From an uncultured bacterium (GTDB lineage: Bacteria > Verrucomicrobiota > Kiritimatiellia > CAIKKV01 > CAIJXV01), in NCBI GenBank assembly GCA_903824675.1, contig CAIJXV010000002.1:1-52851 (forward strand): a stretch of 52,851 bases of DNA. Direction: 5' to 3'. Shown here in pieces: positions 16,879 through 24,968 of the stretch (position 1 is its first letter; the number at the start of each line of letters is the position of its first letter). The translations under genes were made by a program, and so were the position numbers. A model generated the notes under the pieces. That model was given only the letters and a program-made list of their open reading frames with translations, searched no databases and was not told the origin of the DNA.

Positions 16879-17493
16879 TCAAGGCTCCAGGGACTGACCG
16901 GCGCGCATCAGGGGCCAATAGATCTTCACCACGCGCCCCTCGATTTCTTTCCGCTTCAAGGGTCCCCAGTACCGGCTGTCGAAACTATTGTGTGCATTGT
17001 CGCCCAGGAGAAAAAACTCGCCGGCCCGGAGATCCACATGATCGGTCAGGGTTTTCAATGACGCATGAGGAGCATTGGTCGCGGCCAGACGATACCCCCC
17101 GGCCCTGCGAGCCAGTGTCGCAAACATCGGCGGATCGTCCAGAGGACGACCGTTGATCAACACATGGGGCGGCTCGATCCGAACCCGTTCCCACGGCAAT
17201 CCCACGACTCGCTGGATGAAATAGGAGCCGGACTTCGACGTCAGGCTATCCGCGCGATAGAGTACAATTTCGCCCCGCCGGGGTTCCCGAAACCGATAGG
17301 TCAACCGATCGATAATCACTTGATCACCGGGTTTGATTTGCGCCTGATCGTTGATTTTATCCATCTCCACCTTGGCCCCGAGCAAAACCGGTTCCATGGC
17401 CGCGGTCCGTACATTGAAAGTCCCTACCGCTTCTTCAAGCAACAGAGACCGGCCCAGCGACAGCACGACCCCTATCAGGCCACAGATCGCCAA
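16879..17493 (-). CDS. Signal peptidase I homologue with both catalytic residues replaced
   Basis: The frame encodes 204 residues if it begins at the TTG at 17493. The SPase I fold is clear: a transmembrane helix, the box B region VRTAAMEPVLLG, box C/D GDQVIIDRLTYRFREPRRGEIVLYR, GSYFIQRVVGLPWERV and box E LLGDNAHNSFDSRYWGPL. The nucleophile position (SM.P in active enzymes) is Ala32 and the general-base Lys position is Arg63, so protease activity is not expected. The helix extends upstream of the TTG (HLRALAICGLIG), so the true N-terminus probably lies in the overlapping membrane-protein gene. See the C11 tract at 17511-17521. A chaperone-like or regulatory role is speculation. Confidence 0.8.
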   Translation of the reverse strand: MAICGLIGVVLSLGRSLLLEEAVGTFNVRTAAMEPVLLGAKVEMDKINDQAQIKPGDQVIIDRLTYRFREPRRGEIVLYRADSLTSKSGSYFIQRVVGLPWERVRIEPPHVLINGRPLDDPPMFATLARRAGGYRLAATNAPHASLKTLTDHVDLRAGEFFLLGDNAHNSFDSRYWGPLKRKEIEGRVVKIYWPLMRAGQSLEP

Positions 17494-18052
17494 AGCCCGG
17501 AGATGCGAAGCCCCCCCCCCCGTCCCGCCGGGCTCGATCCTGATAGGCCTCCACTACCGTAATCAACCGCCAAAGGGCAAACCAGAGCAAAATCCCAGCC
17601 GCCCAGCCGGGGCCGGGCGAAAGCCGCTGGAGCCGGGCAAATCCCCATACCGATGCCAGGTGCAAGCCCAGAAAAAAAACACCGCGCATCCAGCGGCGAT
17701 TGAAAAATTGCCCCACCCCCAATGGGAAGAATGGCAGGGCGGCCAAAAGTCCCGCCACAGCCGGTCGCCAGGAACCGCTCCGATCATTGGCCCGATAATG
17801 CGCATCGACCAGCATCAGGAGGTAACCGGCCAATAATCCCATAAAAACGCCAAAAGCGGGAAACGGCGAGGCCACTTCACCCGAGAGTAACAACCCGATA
17901 AACGCCACGGATCCCAAGGTAAAAAAGATAAACCACCCGACCCCGGCCCAAACCCGCCCCGCCCGATAGTGTCCGGCGCCCGGCAGAAGGAGGGAGAATA
18001 AAACCGCATCCCAAGACGTCACCCCAACCCGTTCCGATTCGGCGACACTCAT
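17435..18052 (-). CDS. TM2/DUF5683-like membrane protein, probably frameshift-joined to the signal-peptidase homologue
   Basis: A 205-codon frame with about six hydrophobic segments and two related motifs, LLPGAGHYRAGRVWAG and FFPLGVGQFFNRRWMRG, like the Gly-x-Gly-x-Phe/Tyr turns of TM2-type proteins. The last real segment is TVVEAYQDRARRD. Immediately after comes the G11 run (minus strand), and the remaining ~30 residues look like out-of-frame sequence. Removing one G would fuse this frame with the signal-peptidase-like frame into one protein of about 390 residues. Its ATG overlaps the pfkB-like stop by four bases. Confidence 0.7.
   Translation of the reverse strand: MSVAESERVGVTSWDAVLFSLLLPGAGHYRAGRVWAGVGWFIFFTLGSVAFIGLLLSGEVASPFPAFGVFMGLLAGYLLMLVDAHYRANDRSGSWRPAVAGLLAALPFFPLGVGQFFNRRWMRGVFFLGLHLASVWGFARLQRLSPGPGWAAGILLWFALWRLITVVEAYQDRARRDGGGGFASPGFGDLWPDRGRAVAGPVSVA
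17511..17521. repeat. C11 homopolymer at the junction of two overlapping frames
   Basis: Eleven consecutive C (G on the coding strand) lie exactly where the membrane-protein frame must switch to the signal-peptidase-like frame. With 10 bases the two frames are continuous. Long G tracts slip during replication or transcription, and they are also a common sequencing-error site. Confidence 0.9.
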
Positions 18053-19095
18053 CGGTCATCCTCCAACAACATTTGAACATGCCGGCTGATCTCACACCGG
18101 CGGTCATCAGCCAATTTCCGCAAGGCCCCGCGATCGATTCCGGGATGGATGGTATGAACCGAGGTCACGGAGAGCGAGGCATTTAGATTCGCCAGCTCCT
18201 GAGCCTCGTTCGGATCCAATCCGGCGACCCAGCCGGCGATGAAACCGGCGAAAAACGCATCGCCGGCCCCGGAGGTGCCGGCCACTTCAACCGGACAAAC
18301 CGGCAGATGCCATTGAACTTTTCCATCCCAACACCAACTCCCCGCGGCGCCTCCGGTGATGGCCACCCAAATCCGGGGTTGAAGGCCGGAAATTTTTTCA
18401 AACGTTTGTTTCACAATCCATTCTGCCGGCGCACCTTCCTCCAACTCACAAAAAGCGGCGGCTTCGTTCAGATTGATCGCAAGGAAATCGGTCTGCCGGA
18501 TCAATTTACGGGCCTCAGGAGTGACGATTTCACCTGCCGTAAACGAGGTGGCCCGAAAAAGTCCGTACTGGGTGGCCAATTCCAGGGCCGCCGCGCGCGC
18601 CTCCAAGGAAACTTCGGGCACCGCCACCAGGACGCCTTTGTCGCGCAACCGTTTAAATTCCTTTTCGGCCTTGAACACGTCCGTCCCCGTCAGCCGGGCA
18701 CAGGCAGAATCATCGGTGGTCAAATTCCCGCCGCTTCCGTCGGGATAGACAAAACAAAACGAAAACAAGGTCGATACACCCGCCAGTTTCCGAATATGAT
18801 CCAAGCGGAACCCCACCTCGGTCATCTCCTGAATCAGGGCCGCGCCCGGAAGATCGTCTCCGACGAATCCGATCGGAGTGACATCAAAATCCGGACCCAG
18901 CAATCGTTTGACATAATGAGCGATGATGTGCAGTTTGCAATAGTCGCGCCGGTCGATGAAATGGCCCCCGCGACTTTCCTCCCGCCCGAGGGTCGCGTTG
19001 CCGCGCAAAGCAAAAAACTGTCCGCTTCCGATCCCCCCCACCCCGATCAGGCCCCGGCATCGACGTTCAGTCGGATTGATTTTCAAGGTGCTCAT
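18049..19095 (-). CDS. PfkB/ribokinase-family carbohydrate kinase
   Basis: A 348-residue kinase. It has the N-terminal GVGGIGSGQFFAL sugar-binding strand, GFVGDDLPGAALIQEMTEVG, the lid region, AITGGAAGSWCW before the ATP site, and the catalytic GTSGAGDAFFAGFIAGW with the base Asp in GAGD. Family members phosphorylate sugars, sugar phosphates or nucleosides; the substrate here is not readable. The start is ATG 19095, 11 bases after the nagB-like stop; an ATG at 19125 would overlap that gene. Its position directly after a NagB-like gene suggests the two act on related hexose or amino-sugar phosphates. Confidence 0.85.
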   Translation of the reverse strand: MSTLKINPTERRCRGLIGVGGIGSGQFFALRGNATLGREESRGGHFIDRRDYCKLHIIAHYVKRLLGPDFDVTPIGFVGDDLPGAALIQEMTEVGFRLDHIRKLAGVSTLFSFCFVYPDGSGGNLTTDDSACARLTGTDVFKAEKEFKRLRDKGVLVAVPEVSLEARAAALELATQYGLFRATSFTAGEIVTPEARKLIRQTDFLAINLNEAAAFCELEEGAPAEWIVKQTFEKISGLQPRIWVAITGGAAGSWCWDGKVQWHLPVCPVEVAGTSGAGDAFFAGFIAGWVAGLDPNEAQELANLNASLSVTSVHTIHPGIDRGALRKLADDRRCEISRHVQMLLEDDR

Positions 19096-19106
19096 GGCGG
19101 ATTCTT

Positions 19107-20000
19107 TCAGAGGCCCAGATCCCATTCAGGATGCTCGCTGATGGGATGGCGGGCGGTCTCAACGGTGGCCGTGATCAGGGCGTCGGGATGTTCCTGTAAT
19201 AGCGTCAGCGGATACTCCGTCGTCAAGGGTCCAAAGAGGGCCACCCGAAGAGCCGTCTGCTTCCAGGCGCCGGTGTCGCTGAACACGCGAACCTTTCGGG
19301 CTGACAGACATTCCTTGACCCCCAGAGTCACGGACATCGGCGGCACGAATTGATAGGCCATGCCAAAGGTCCGCTGGGCCAGGGCGATAAGGGTATCGGT
19401 ATTATTGTACTGAATCCGAACCGTCGCCTGCCGAAGTTCATCGAGCGTGAGCATCCGGTAAGGATCGCGCCGGGCCTGATTATAAGCGATATGTCCATCC
19501 TGGCCCCACCCCCCATAGGTCAGATCAATCGGCCGACGGGCGATCCGGTCGGCGATTTCACGAATATTATCGGGCGTCAGCCAATGTCGTTGGGCCACGG
19601 GAACGGCCAGTTTTTTTAGAACCGGTCCGTAAAACTGTTCCTCCATGAAGCCCCGGAAACAATAGGGATGTCGGCGGGGAAGTTCACGCCCCTGCCAGTC
19701 CAGGCATTCATCCATATGAAATACCTCGAACCGGCGCAAGCTGACCTGTTCGCGGTTGACCAAGTCCGTAAAGGGCTTGTACCAGCAACTGGGGCCACAG
19801 GGAATAATGGCGCGGGTCGTCTGACGGGCGCGGTTACGGGAGACAATTTCGGCCACCAACTCCTCGGCCATGATCCGCCCCATCTCTCGGGAGTCGGCGC
19901 ACAGACGAAAAGGCACTTTGCGCCGGGGATGACGTTCCAGCCGGCCGTAGGGAATTTGGCACCACCGATAAACATCGCGGGGTAATACCGTCGTACTCAT
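19107..20000 (-). CDS. Glucosamine-6-phosphate deaminase-like protein (NagB family) with altered active site
   Basis: A 297-residue NagB-fold protein. Recognisable sites: a phosphate-loop region TTRAIIPCGPSCWYKPF, the base FHMDECLDW (Asp97), and YGGWGQDGHIAYNQA holding Asp168 and His170. In E. coli NagB this last motif reads DGHIAFNEP with a catalytic Glu148; here the matching residue is Gln175. A C-terminal VTLGVKECL and GAWKQTALR segment keeps the basic phosphate site. It may be a NagB with altered chemistry or another aldose/ketose isomerase. GAGGAAA precedes the ATG at 20000. It lies 22 bases after waaA. Confidence 0.85.
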   Translation of the reverse strand: MSTTVLPRDVYRWCQIPYGRLERHPRRKVPFRLCADSREMGRIMAEELVAEIVSRNRARQTTRAIIPCGPSCWYKPFTDLVNREQVSLRRFEVFHMDECLDWQGRELPRRHPYCFRGFMEEQFYGPVLKKLAVPVAQRHWLTPDNIREIADRIARRPIDLTYGGWGQDGHIAYNQARRDPYRMLTLDELRQATVRIQYNNTDTLIALAQRTFGMAYQFVPPMSVTLGVKECLSARKVRVFSDTGAWKQTALRVALFGPLTTEYPLTLLQEHPDALITATVETARHPISEHPEWDLGL

Positions 20001-20022
20001 GGCTTTCCTCCAAGTGATCTGA

Positions 20023-21330
20023 TTATGACAGATTCCAGTGTTTCCGCAATAGGTCGACCGTTTCCGCCAAGACGCCCCGACAACCGGAAACCCACCGGCC
20101 AGCCGACGCGCCCAGGGCGGCCGCCCGATCAGGCTCCCGCAACAGAGCCCGCAGGGCCTCTTCCAAGCCGACCGCATCCGGCACCTGAACCAGCGCACCG
20201 GCCTTCAGGAAATCGTCGGCCACGGCCCTGAAGTTTTCGAGATGGGGCCCCACCACAATGGGCTTGCCGTATTGGGCCGGCTCAATGATGTTCTGTCCGC
20301 CCTGCGCCGTCAGGCTTTTCCCCACAAAAATCAGATCCGCCCCGGCATACAAACTCTGGAGTTCCCCCGTGGTATCCAACAATAAGACCGATTCCGGTCC
20401 CGTTGAACCACTCGTCTCGCCGGCCCGACACCGGGAACGGAACACGGGATTCAATCCGGCCTCGGTCAGGATCGCGGCGACTTCCTGGCGTCGTTCGGCA
20501 TGACGCGGAGCCAGCACCAGTCGCAAGGCCGGCGTTTCCTTTTGCAAGGTTCGATAGATCCCGGCCAGAACTTTTTCCTCGCCCGGCCAGGTTGACCCCC
20601 CCAACAGGATGACCGCATCCCCGGGAAGTCCTGCGGCGGCAAAAATTTCGCGGGCCGCGGACGCATCCTCGGCTCGCATCTGGGGCACATCGTACTTGGC
20701 GTTACCGGTGATTTTCAGCGCGGTGGAGGGAACGCCCAGTTCCTGCATTCGGGCCGCATCCGCCGTCGTCTGCATACAGGCGGGCGAGAGCCCGGCCAGC
20801 ACGGGGGCAAAAAAGGGCCGGACCCGCCGATACCCCCGGAAAGAGGAATCGGAAACCCGACCATTGATCAGGCCGGTTGGGATTCCCTTCGCCTGAAAGG
20901 CACGCAATAGATTGGGCCAAAACTCGCCTTCGGTCAAAACCAGGGCCCGAACATTAACCTGAGCTAGAACGCGACGCACAACCCAGGGAAAATCAGCCGG
21001 ATAATAAATCAGGCAGTCTTCGGCCGGGAGACGGCGCCGGGCCAGGGCATATCCGGTCGAGGTGTTGACGCTCACCACAAACCGGAGACCCGGCAGAGCC
21101 GCACGAAACACGTCGATGAACTTGAGTGCGACCAACATCTCTCCGACACTCACCGCATGCACCCAAATCCGGGGCGTCCGTAGCGCCTCCCGGGTGGCGG
21201 CGTCGTAGAAGCCCAGGCGTTGCATGAAATTTTCGCGATACCCCCCCCGCCGGCACATCCGGACGAGATAATAGGGCAGAAGGCACAGGTAACCAACCGC
21301 GAACAACACATTGTATATCAACCAGCGCAT
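20023..21330 (-). CDS. waaA: 3-deoxy-D-manno-octulosonic acid transferase
   Basis: A 435-residue GT30 enzyme. An N-terminal membrane helix (LIYNVLFAVGYLCLLPYYL) is followed by the Kdo-transferase pattern: WVHAVSVGEMLVA with the catalytic Glu, VSVNTSTGYALAR, YYPADFPW, TEGEFWPNLL, LINGRVSDSSFRGYRR, ITGNAKYD, LLGGSTWPGEEKVL, LAPRHAERR and the CMP-Kdo-binding QGGQNIIEPAQYGKPIVVGPH. It attaches Kdo to lipid A on the cytosolic face of the inner membrane, showing that this cell makes LPS. It sits 20 bases after xerC, with GGAAAG before the ATG. Confidence 0.95.
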   Translation of the reverse strand: MRWLIYNVLFAVGYLCLLPYYLVRMCRRGGYRENFMQRLGFYDAATREALRTPRIWVHAVSVGEMLVALKFIDVFRAALPGLRFVVSVNTSTGYALARRRLPAEDCLIYYPADFPWVVRRVLAQVNVRALVLTEGEFWPNLLRAFQAKGIPTGLINGRVSDSSFRGYRRVRPFFAPVLAGLSPACMQTTADAARMQELGVPSTALKITGNAKYDVPQMRAEDASAAREIFAAAGLPGDAVILLGGSTWPGEEKVLAGIYRTLQKETPALRLVLAPRHAERRQEVAAILTEAGLNPVFRSRCRAGETSGSTGPESVLLLDTTGELQSLYAGADLIFVGKSLTAQGGQNIIEPAQYGKPIVVGPHLENFRAVADDFLKAGALVQVPDAVGLEEALRALLREPDRAAALGASAGRWVSGCRGVLAETVDLLRKHWNLS

Positions 21331-21350
21331 GATTTGACTTCTTTCCGAAT

Positions 21351-22331
21351 TCAGGCCCGTGGATGGGCCTCGTCATAAGCTTTTTTCAAATGCTCCACCG
21401 AGACATGGGTATAAATCTGGGTGGTGGATAAACTGGCATGCCCGAGCAATTCCTGGACACTTCGCAAATCCGCACCGGCATCCAATAAATGCGTGGCAAA
21501 CGAATGTCGCAGGGCATGGGGTGTGATGTCCGAATTCAGCCCGGCTTCCACCAGGTATCGTTTCAATAACCGCTCGGCCGAACGGGTCGTCAAGGCCCCC
21601 CCCCGCAGGTTCAGAAAAACCCGCCGACCCTCCCGTTCGCGACGGGTCGAAGGCAACAGGGCATCCCGCCGGCGAATCGCCTCCCGCAAGGTTTTACAAG
21701 CCGGATTCCCCAGCGGACACATCCGCTCCTTGCGCCCTTTCCCCCGGACCACAATCGACCCGCCCAGCAAATCCAAGCTCCGGTCGGTCAAGCCGATCAC
21801 CTCGCTAATCCGACAGCCGGTGCTGTATAGCGTCTCCAACAAGGCAACATCTCGTAAAAAGGCATATTCCGCACCCGCCCGCTCTTTGACCGTCAGGTCC
21901 GGTTCCAGTTTTTTCCAAACTTTGCCCGGCGCCTCCAACAGCCGCCGGGTTTCATCCACCGACAATACTTGGGGAAGATTTTTCGCTTTCTTCGGTCCGG
22001 TCAACCCGTCAAACGGATTGGATGACAAGAGATCTTCGCGCTCCATAAATTTATAAAAAGAGCGGAGACTGGAGAGCTTCCGATTGGTCGTCGTCGCCAT
22101 CAGTCCGTCTTTTTGAAATCCGACGAGAAATCGACGGGCGGCAAAACGATCGGCGCTTTCCCAGGGAAAGGGAGGCGAGGCATCCGGACCCCAAGTGGCC
22201 AGGGCAAATTGAACGATATCGTTCAAATAGCTGGATTGGGTATGCTTCGATGCATTCCGCTCGTTTTCCAGATAGAGCAGATAATGCGCAATCCGCGGAT
22301 CATCCGCGGGACTCCATGGACGCTCTTTCAT
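21351..22331 (-). CDS. xerC: Tyrosine recombinase XerC
   Basis: A 326-residue phage-integrase-family protein with an N-terminal SAM-like domain (about 10-110) and a full catalytic set: Arg174 (STGCRISEV), Lys198 (RGKGRKERM), His272 and Arg275 (HALRHSFATHLLDAG), His298 (ELLGHASLSTTQIY) and nucleophile Tyr307. XerC/D resolves chromosome dimers at dif. Its place directly after topA matches the dprA-topA-xerC order known in many bacteria, which favours XerC over a phage integrase. I use the ATG at 22331 with GAGGG upstream; a TTG at 22346 overlaps the topA stop. Confidence 0.93.
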   Translation of the reverse strand: MKERPWSPADDPRIAHYLLYLENERNASKHTQSSYLNDIVQFALATWGPDASPPFPWESADRFAARRFLVGFQKDGLMATTTNRKLSSLRSFYKFMEREDLLSSNPFDGLTGPKKAKNLPQVLSVDETRRLLEAPGKVWKKLEPDLTVKERAGAEYAFLRDVALLETLYSTGCRISEVIGLTDRSLDLLGGSIVVRGKGRKERMCPLGNPACKTLREAIRRRDALLPSTRREREGRRVFLNLRGGALTTRSAERLLKRYLVEAGLNSDITPHALRHSFATHLLDAGADLRSVQELLGHASLSTTQIYTHVSVEHLKKAYDEAHPRA

Positions 22332-22342
22332 GACCGGCGCCC

Positions 22343-24952
22343 TCAATCGTTTTGGGGCTGATCCTTTGCCGCCCGGCCTTTTTTGGGACGTCCCCCTCGT
22401 TTGCCGGTGGCGGTGGCTTCGGACGTGTTGATCCCGAACTGCTGGGCCAGAGCCTCGAAATTCCCAATCTGGGCCCGATACACACGGACCATCCGTTTCA
22501 AGGCGCCGGACTGACGGACCGTCAAAGCCTTACGCTGATCGAATTGACGCTTCAACGATTCATAAAACAACCGGTCGTCAAAAACCCGCGCGCCTTTCCC
22601 CGAGGCCGGTCGCCATTCTTGAACGGCCGCCATGGCCTCGAGCAGGGGACCGCATTCGGGATCCATGGGTCTATTTTCAGGATCCGTCAGGGCCAAATCG
22701 CCGCGAATCGCCTCGAAATCAGGGATTTGAACCGAGTACTTGATGATCATCCGATCCAACACGGCCAATTGGGCGGGCGATAGCATCCGTCCCCCCTCAT
22801 GTTGCCGGCGAAGGGATTCGATAAATGCCTGGTCGTTATAGGTCTTGCCCCGGTGCTCCCGCGGTCCGTCGCAGGTGACAGCGCCTAATAATTCCAGTTT
22901 GCGCCGGACCGCCTCGCGATCGGCGTCCGACACCGGCGGATCCACCTGATCCAGTTCCATTTCGACCAGCGCCGGCTCCAATTCAGGAACCTGCTTGGCA
23001 TAGCGCTTGCCGATCCGGGCCAGCGCTTCGAGTTGACGGATCGACAGGGGCTTCTTTTTTTCAATTTGATCGCGGATGGATTTGACGAATTTCTGGTCGC
23101 TGTAGGTCCGCTTACCGCGCTTGGTTTCCGGCCCCCACTCCTGGATCCGTTCCAAAAGGCCCAGGATTCTTTCCACCTTGCCGGCATCGGCCGAGGGTCC
23201 CTTGGCCTGGTCTACCCATTCACTGAAGCGCCCGTAAAACTCTTCCAGCATGTTCGTCCAGTTGATGGCGCCACTCTCGATCTGATCGAGGGATTCTTCC
23301 ATGCCGGCGGTGAATTTGACATCGAACAACGTATTGAGATGCTTCACCAGGAAGGTATTGACCTGCACCCCGAGTTGAGTCGGTTTCAGCGCCTTTTTTT
23401 CTTTTTCCACATAACGCCGGTCGGACAATGTCGCAAGAATTTGGGCGTAAGTACTGGGACGCCCCACGCCGTTTTCCTCCAGGGCCTTGATGAGCGACGC
23501 CTCGCTGTATCGCCCGGGGGGCTGGGTTTCTTTGCGCTCGTTGATCCACTCCAGCTTTTCGACCAATTCGCCGGTAACCAACTCGGGCAAAGGCTGATTC
23601 TCGTCATCCTCGTCGCCGTCCCCATCGCTTTTTTCTTTTTCCTTCAGATCCATCCCCAGCCCCTTCATGTAGCCGGGAAATACAACCTGAGAGGCGGTGG
23701 CGCGGAAAAGATATTGTCCCCCGTCGGGGCCAACCGGAACGGACGGCACGGCTTCGATCTCCACCGTGCGTTGCTCGATGCGGGCGGGCGTCATTTGGCT
23801 GGCGACAAACCGCTGCCAAATCAAACGATACAGTTTCAACTCTTCGGGACTCAGGAACGGGGCCACCTGGTCGGGAAGGCGACGCACATCGGCCGGGCGA
23901 ATGGCCTCATGGGCCTCCTGCGCGCTGGAACGGCTTTTGAAGAAATTGGGCTGTTCCGGGAGGTAATCTTTGCCAAACTGCTCGACGATCAAACCGCGGC
24001 ACGCCTGGAGCGCTTCCGCCGCGATATTGAACGAGTCGGTTCGCATGTAGGTGATCAACCCCACCGGCCCTTCTCCCAGATCGGCGCCTTCATACAACTT
24101 CTGGGCGACGCGCATGGTGCGGGACGGCGTGAAGTCGTAGAACCGGGAGGCCGCCTGTTGGAGACTGCTGGTGATGAAGGGCGGCAAGGCGCGCCGGGTG
24201 AGTTCCCGACGGATCACCTGCGCCACTTTAAGGGTACGGCCTTCCAGGTCCTTTAGAATCGACTCGGATTGGCCGGGTTGCACAATTTTCGCCGGTTGGC
24301 CGTTGATCCGGGCCAGACGGATCCGAAACGGATCGCGGGGGTCAATGTATTTGCGAACCTTGGCGCCGATCAGCCAAAAAGATTCCGGCACAAAATTCTG
24401 AATCAAGGCTTCCCGCTCGCACACGAGGCGCAACGCCACCGACTGAACCCGCCCGGCGCTCAATCCCCGCCGAACCTGGGCCCAAAGCAGGGGGCTGACC
24501 TTATACCCCACGATCCGATCGAGAATCCGGCGGGCCTGCTGGGCATCGACGCGGTTCTGATCCAACGGCCGCGGATGAGCAAAGGCTTCCCGCACGGCGG
24601 TCGGGGTGATCTCATTATAAGTAACGCGGGAAAACACCGAATCGTCAATTTTGGCCGACAACAGGCACTTGAGATGCCAGGCGATCGCTTCTCCTTCGCG
24701 ATCAGGATCGGGCGCCAAATAGATGTTGGGCGCCAGGGCCGCCGCTTCCAGCAACTCCTGGATCACTTTTTGCCGGGATTTAACGGTCTCATATTCCGGT
24801 TTGAAATGGTTTTTGATGTCGACGCCCAACTTGCGCTCGGGAAGATCGCGCACATGTCCCATGGACGCCTTGACCACGTAATCGGACCCGAGGATTTTGT
24901 TGATCGTCTTGGCCTTCGCCGGAGATTCGACAATAACCAGATTTTTTCCCAT
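22343..24952 (-). CDS. topA: DNA topoisomerase I with three unusual C-terminal repeats
   Basis: An 869-residue type IA topoisomerase. The Toprim domain has Glu9 (VESPAKAKT) and PDPDREGE (81-88); the active Tyr302 is in GLITYMRTDSF; RGLSAGRVQS and the domain II/III core are intact. A short acidic insert lies near residue 440. E. coli TopA ends in zinc ribbons; here there are no CxxC pairs. Instead three repeats of about 70 residues (591-665, 679-749, 767-835) share a pattern of R.Y.D..F..S...Q....L...Q...L.R....Y..Q.P.F. A basic Gly-Arg-Pro-Lys tail (850-860) may bind DNA. The enzyme relaxes negative supercoils. It follows dprA by 16 bases. Confidence 0.95.
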   Translation of the reverse strand: MGKNLVIVESPAKAKTINKILGSDYVVKASMGHVRDLPERKLGVDIKNHFKPEYETVKSRQKVIQELLEAAALAPNIYLAPDPDREGEAIAWHLKCLLSAKIDDSVFSRVTYNEITPTAVREAFAHPRPLDQNRVDAQQARRILDRIVGYKVSPLLWAQVRRGLSAGRVQSVALRLVCEREALIQNFVPESFWLIGAKVRKYIDPRDPFRIRLARINGQPAKIVQPGQSESILKDLEGRTLKVAQVIRRELTRRALPPFITSSLQQAASRFYDFTPSRTMRVAQKLYEGADLGEGPVGLITYMRTDSFNIAAEALQACRGLIVEQFGKDYLPEQPNFFKSRSSAQEAHEAIRPADVRRLPDQVAPFLSPEELKLYRLIWQRFVASQMTPARIEQRTVEIEAVPSVPVGPDGGQYLFRATASQVVFPGYMKGLGMDLKEKEKSDGDGDEDDENQPLPELVTGELVEKLEWINERKETQPPGRYSEASLIKALEENGVGRPSTYAQILATLSDRRYVEKEKKALKPTQLGVQVNTFLVKHLNTLFDVKFTAGMEESLDQIESGAINWTNMLEEFYGRFSEWVDQAKGPSADAGKVERILGLLERIQEWGPETKRGKRTYSDQKFVKSIRDQIEKKKPLSIRQLEALARIGKRYAKQVPELEPALVEMELDQVDPPVSDADREAVRRKLELLGAVTCDGPREHRGKTYNDQAFIESLRRQHEGGRMLSPAQLAVLDRMIIKYSVQIPDFEAIRGDLALTDPENRPMDPECGPLLEAMAAVQEWRPASGKGARVFDDRLFYESLKRQFDQRKALTVRQSGALKRMVRVYRAQIGNFEALAQQFGINTSEATATGKRGGRPKKGRAAKDQPQND

Positions 24953-24968
24953 CTCAAACTCCTCTTCC

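Noticed and set aside
23033-24256. A 407-codon plus-strand frame opposite topA
   Set aside because: It is antisense to intact, conserved topA motifs and encodes no recognisable domain.
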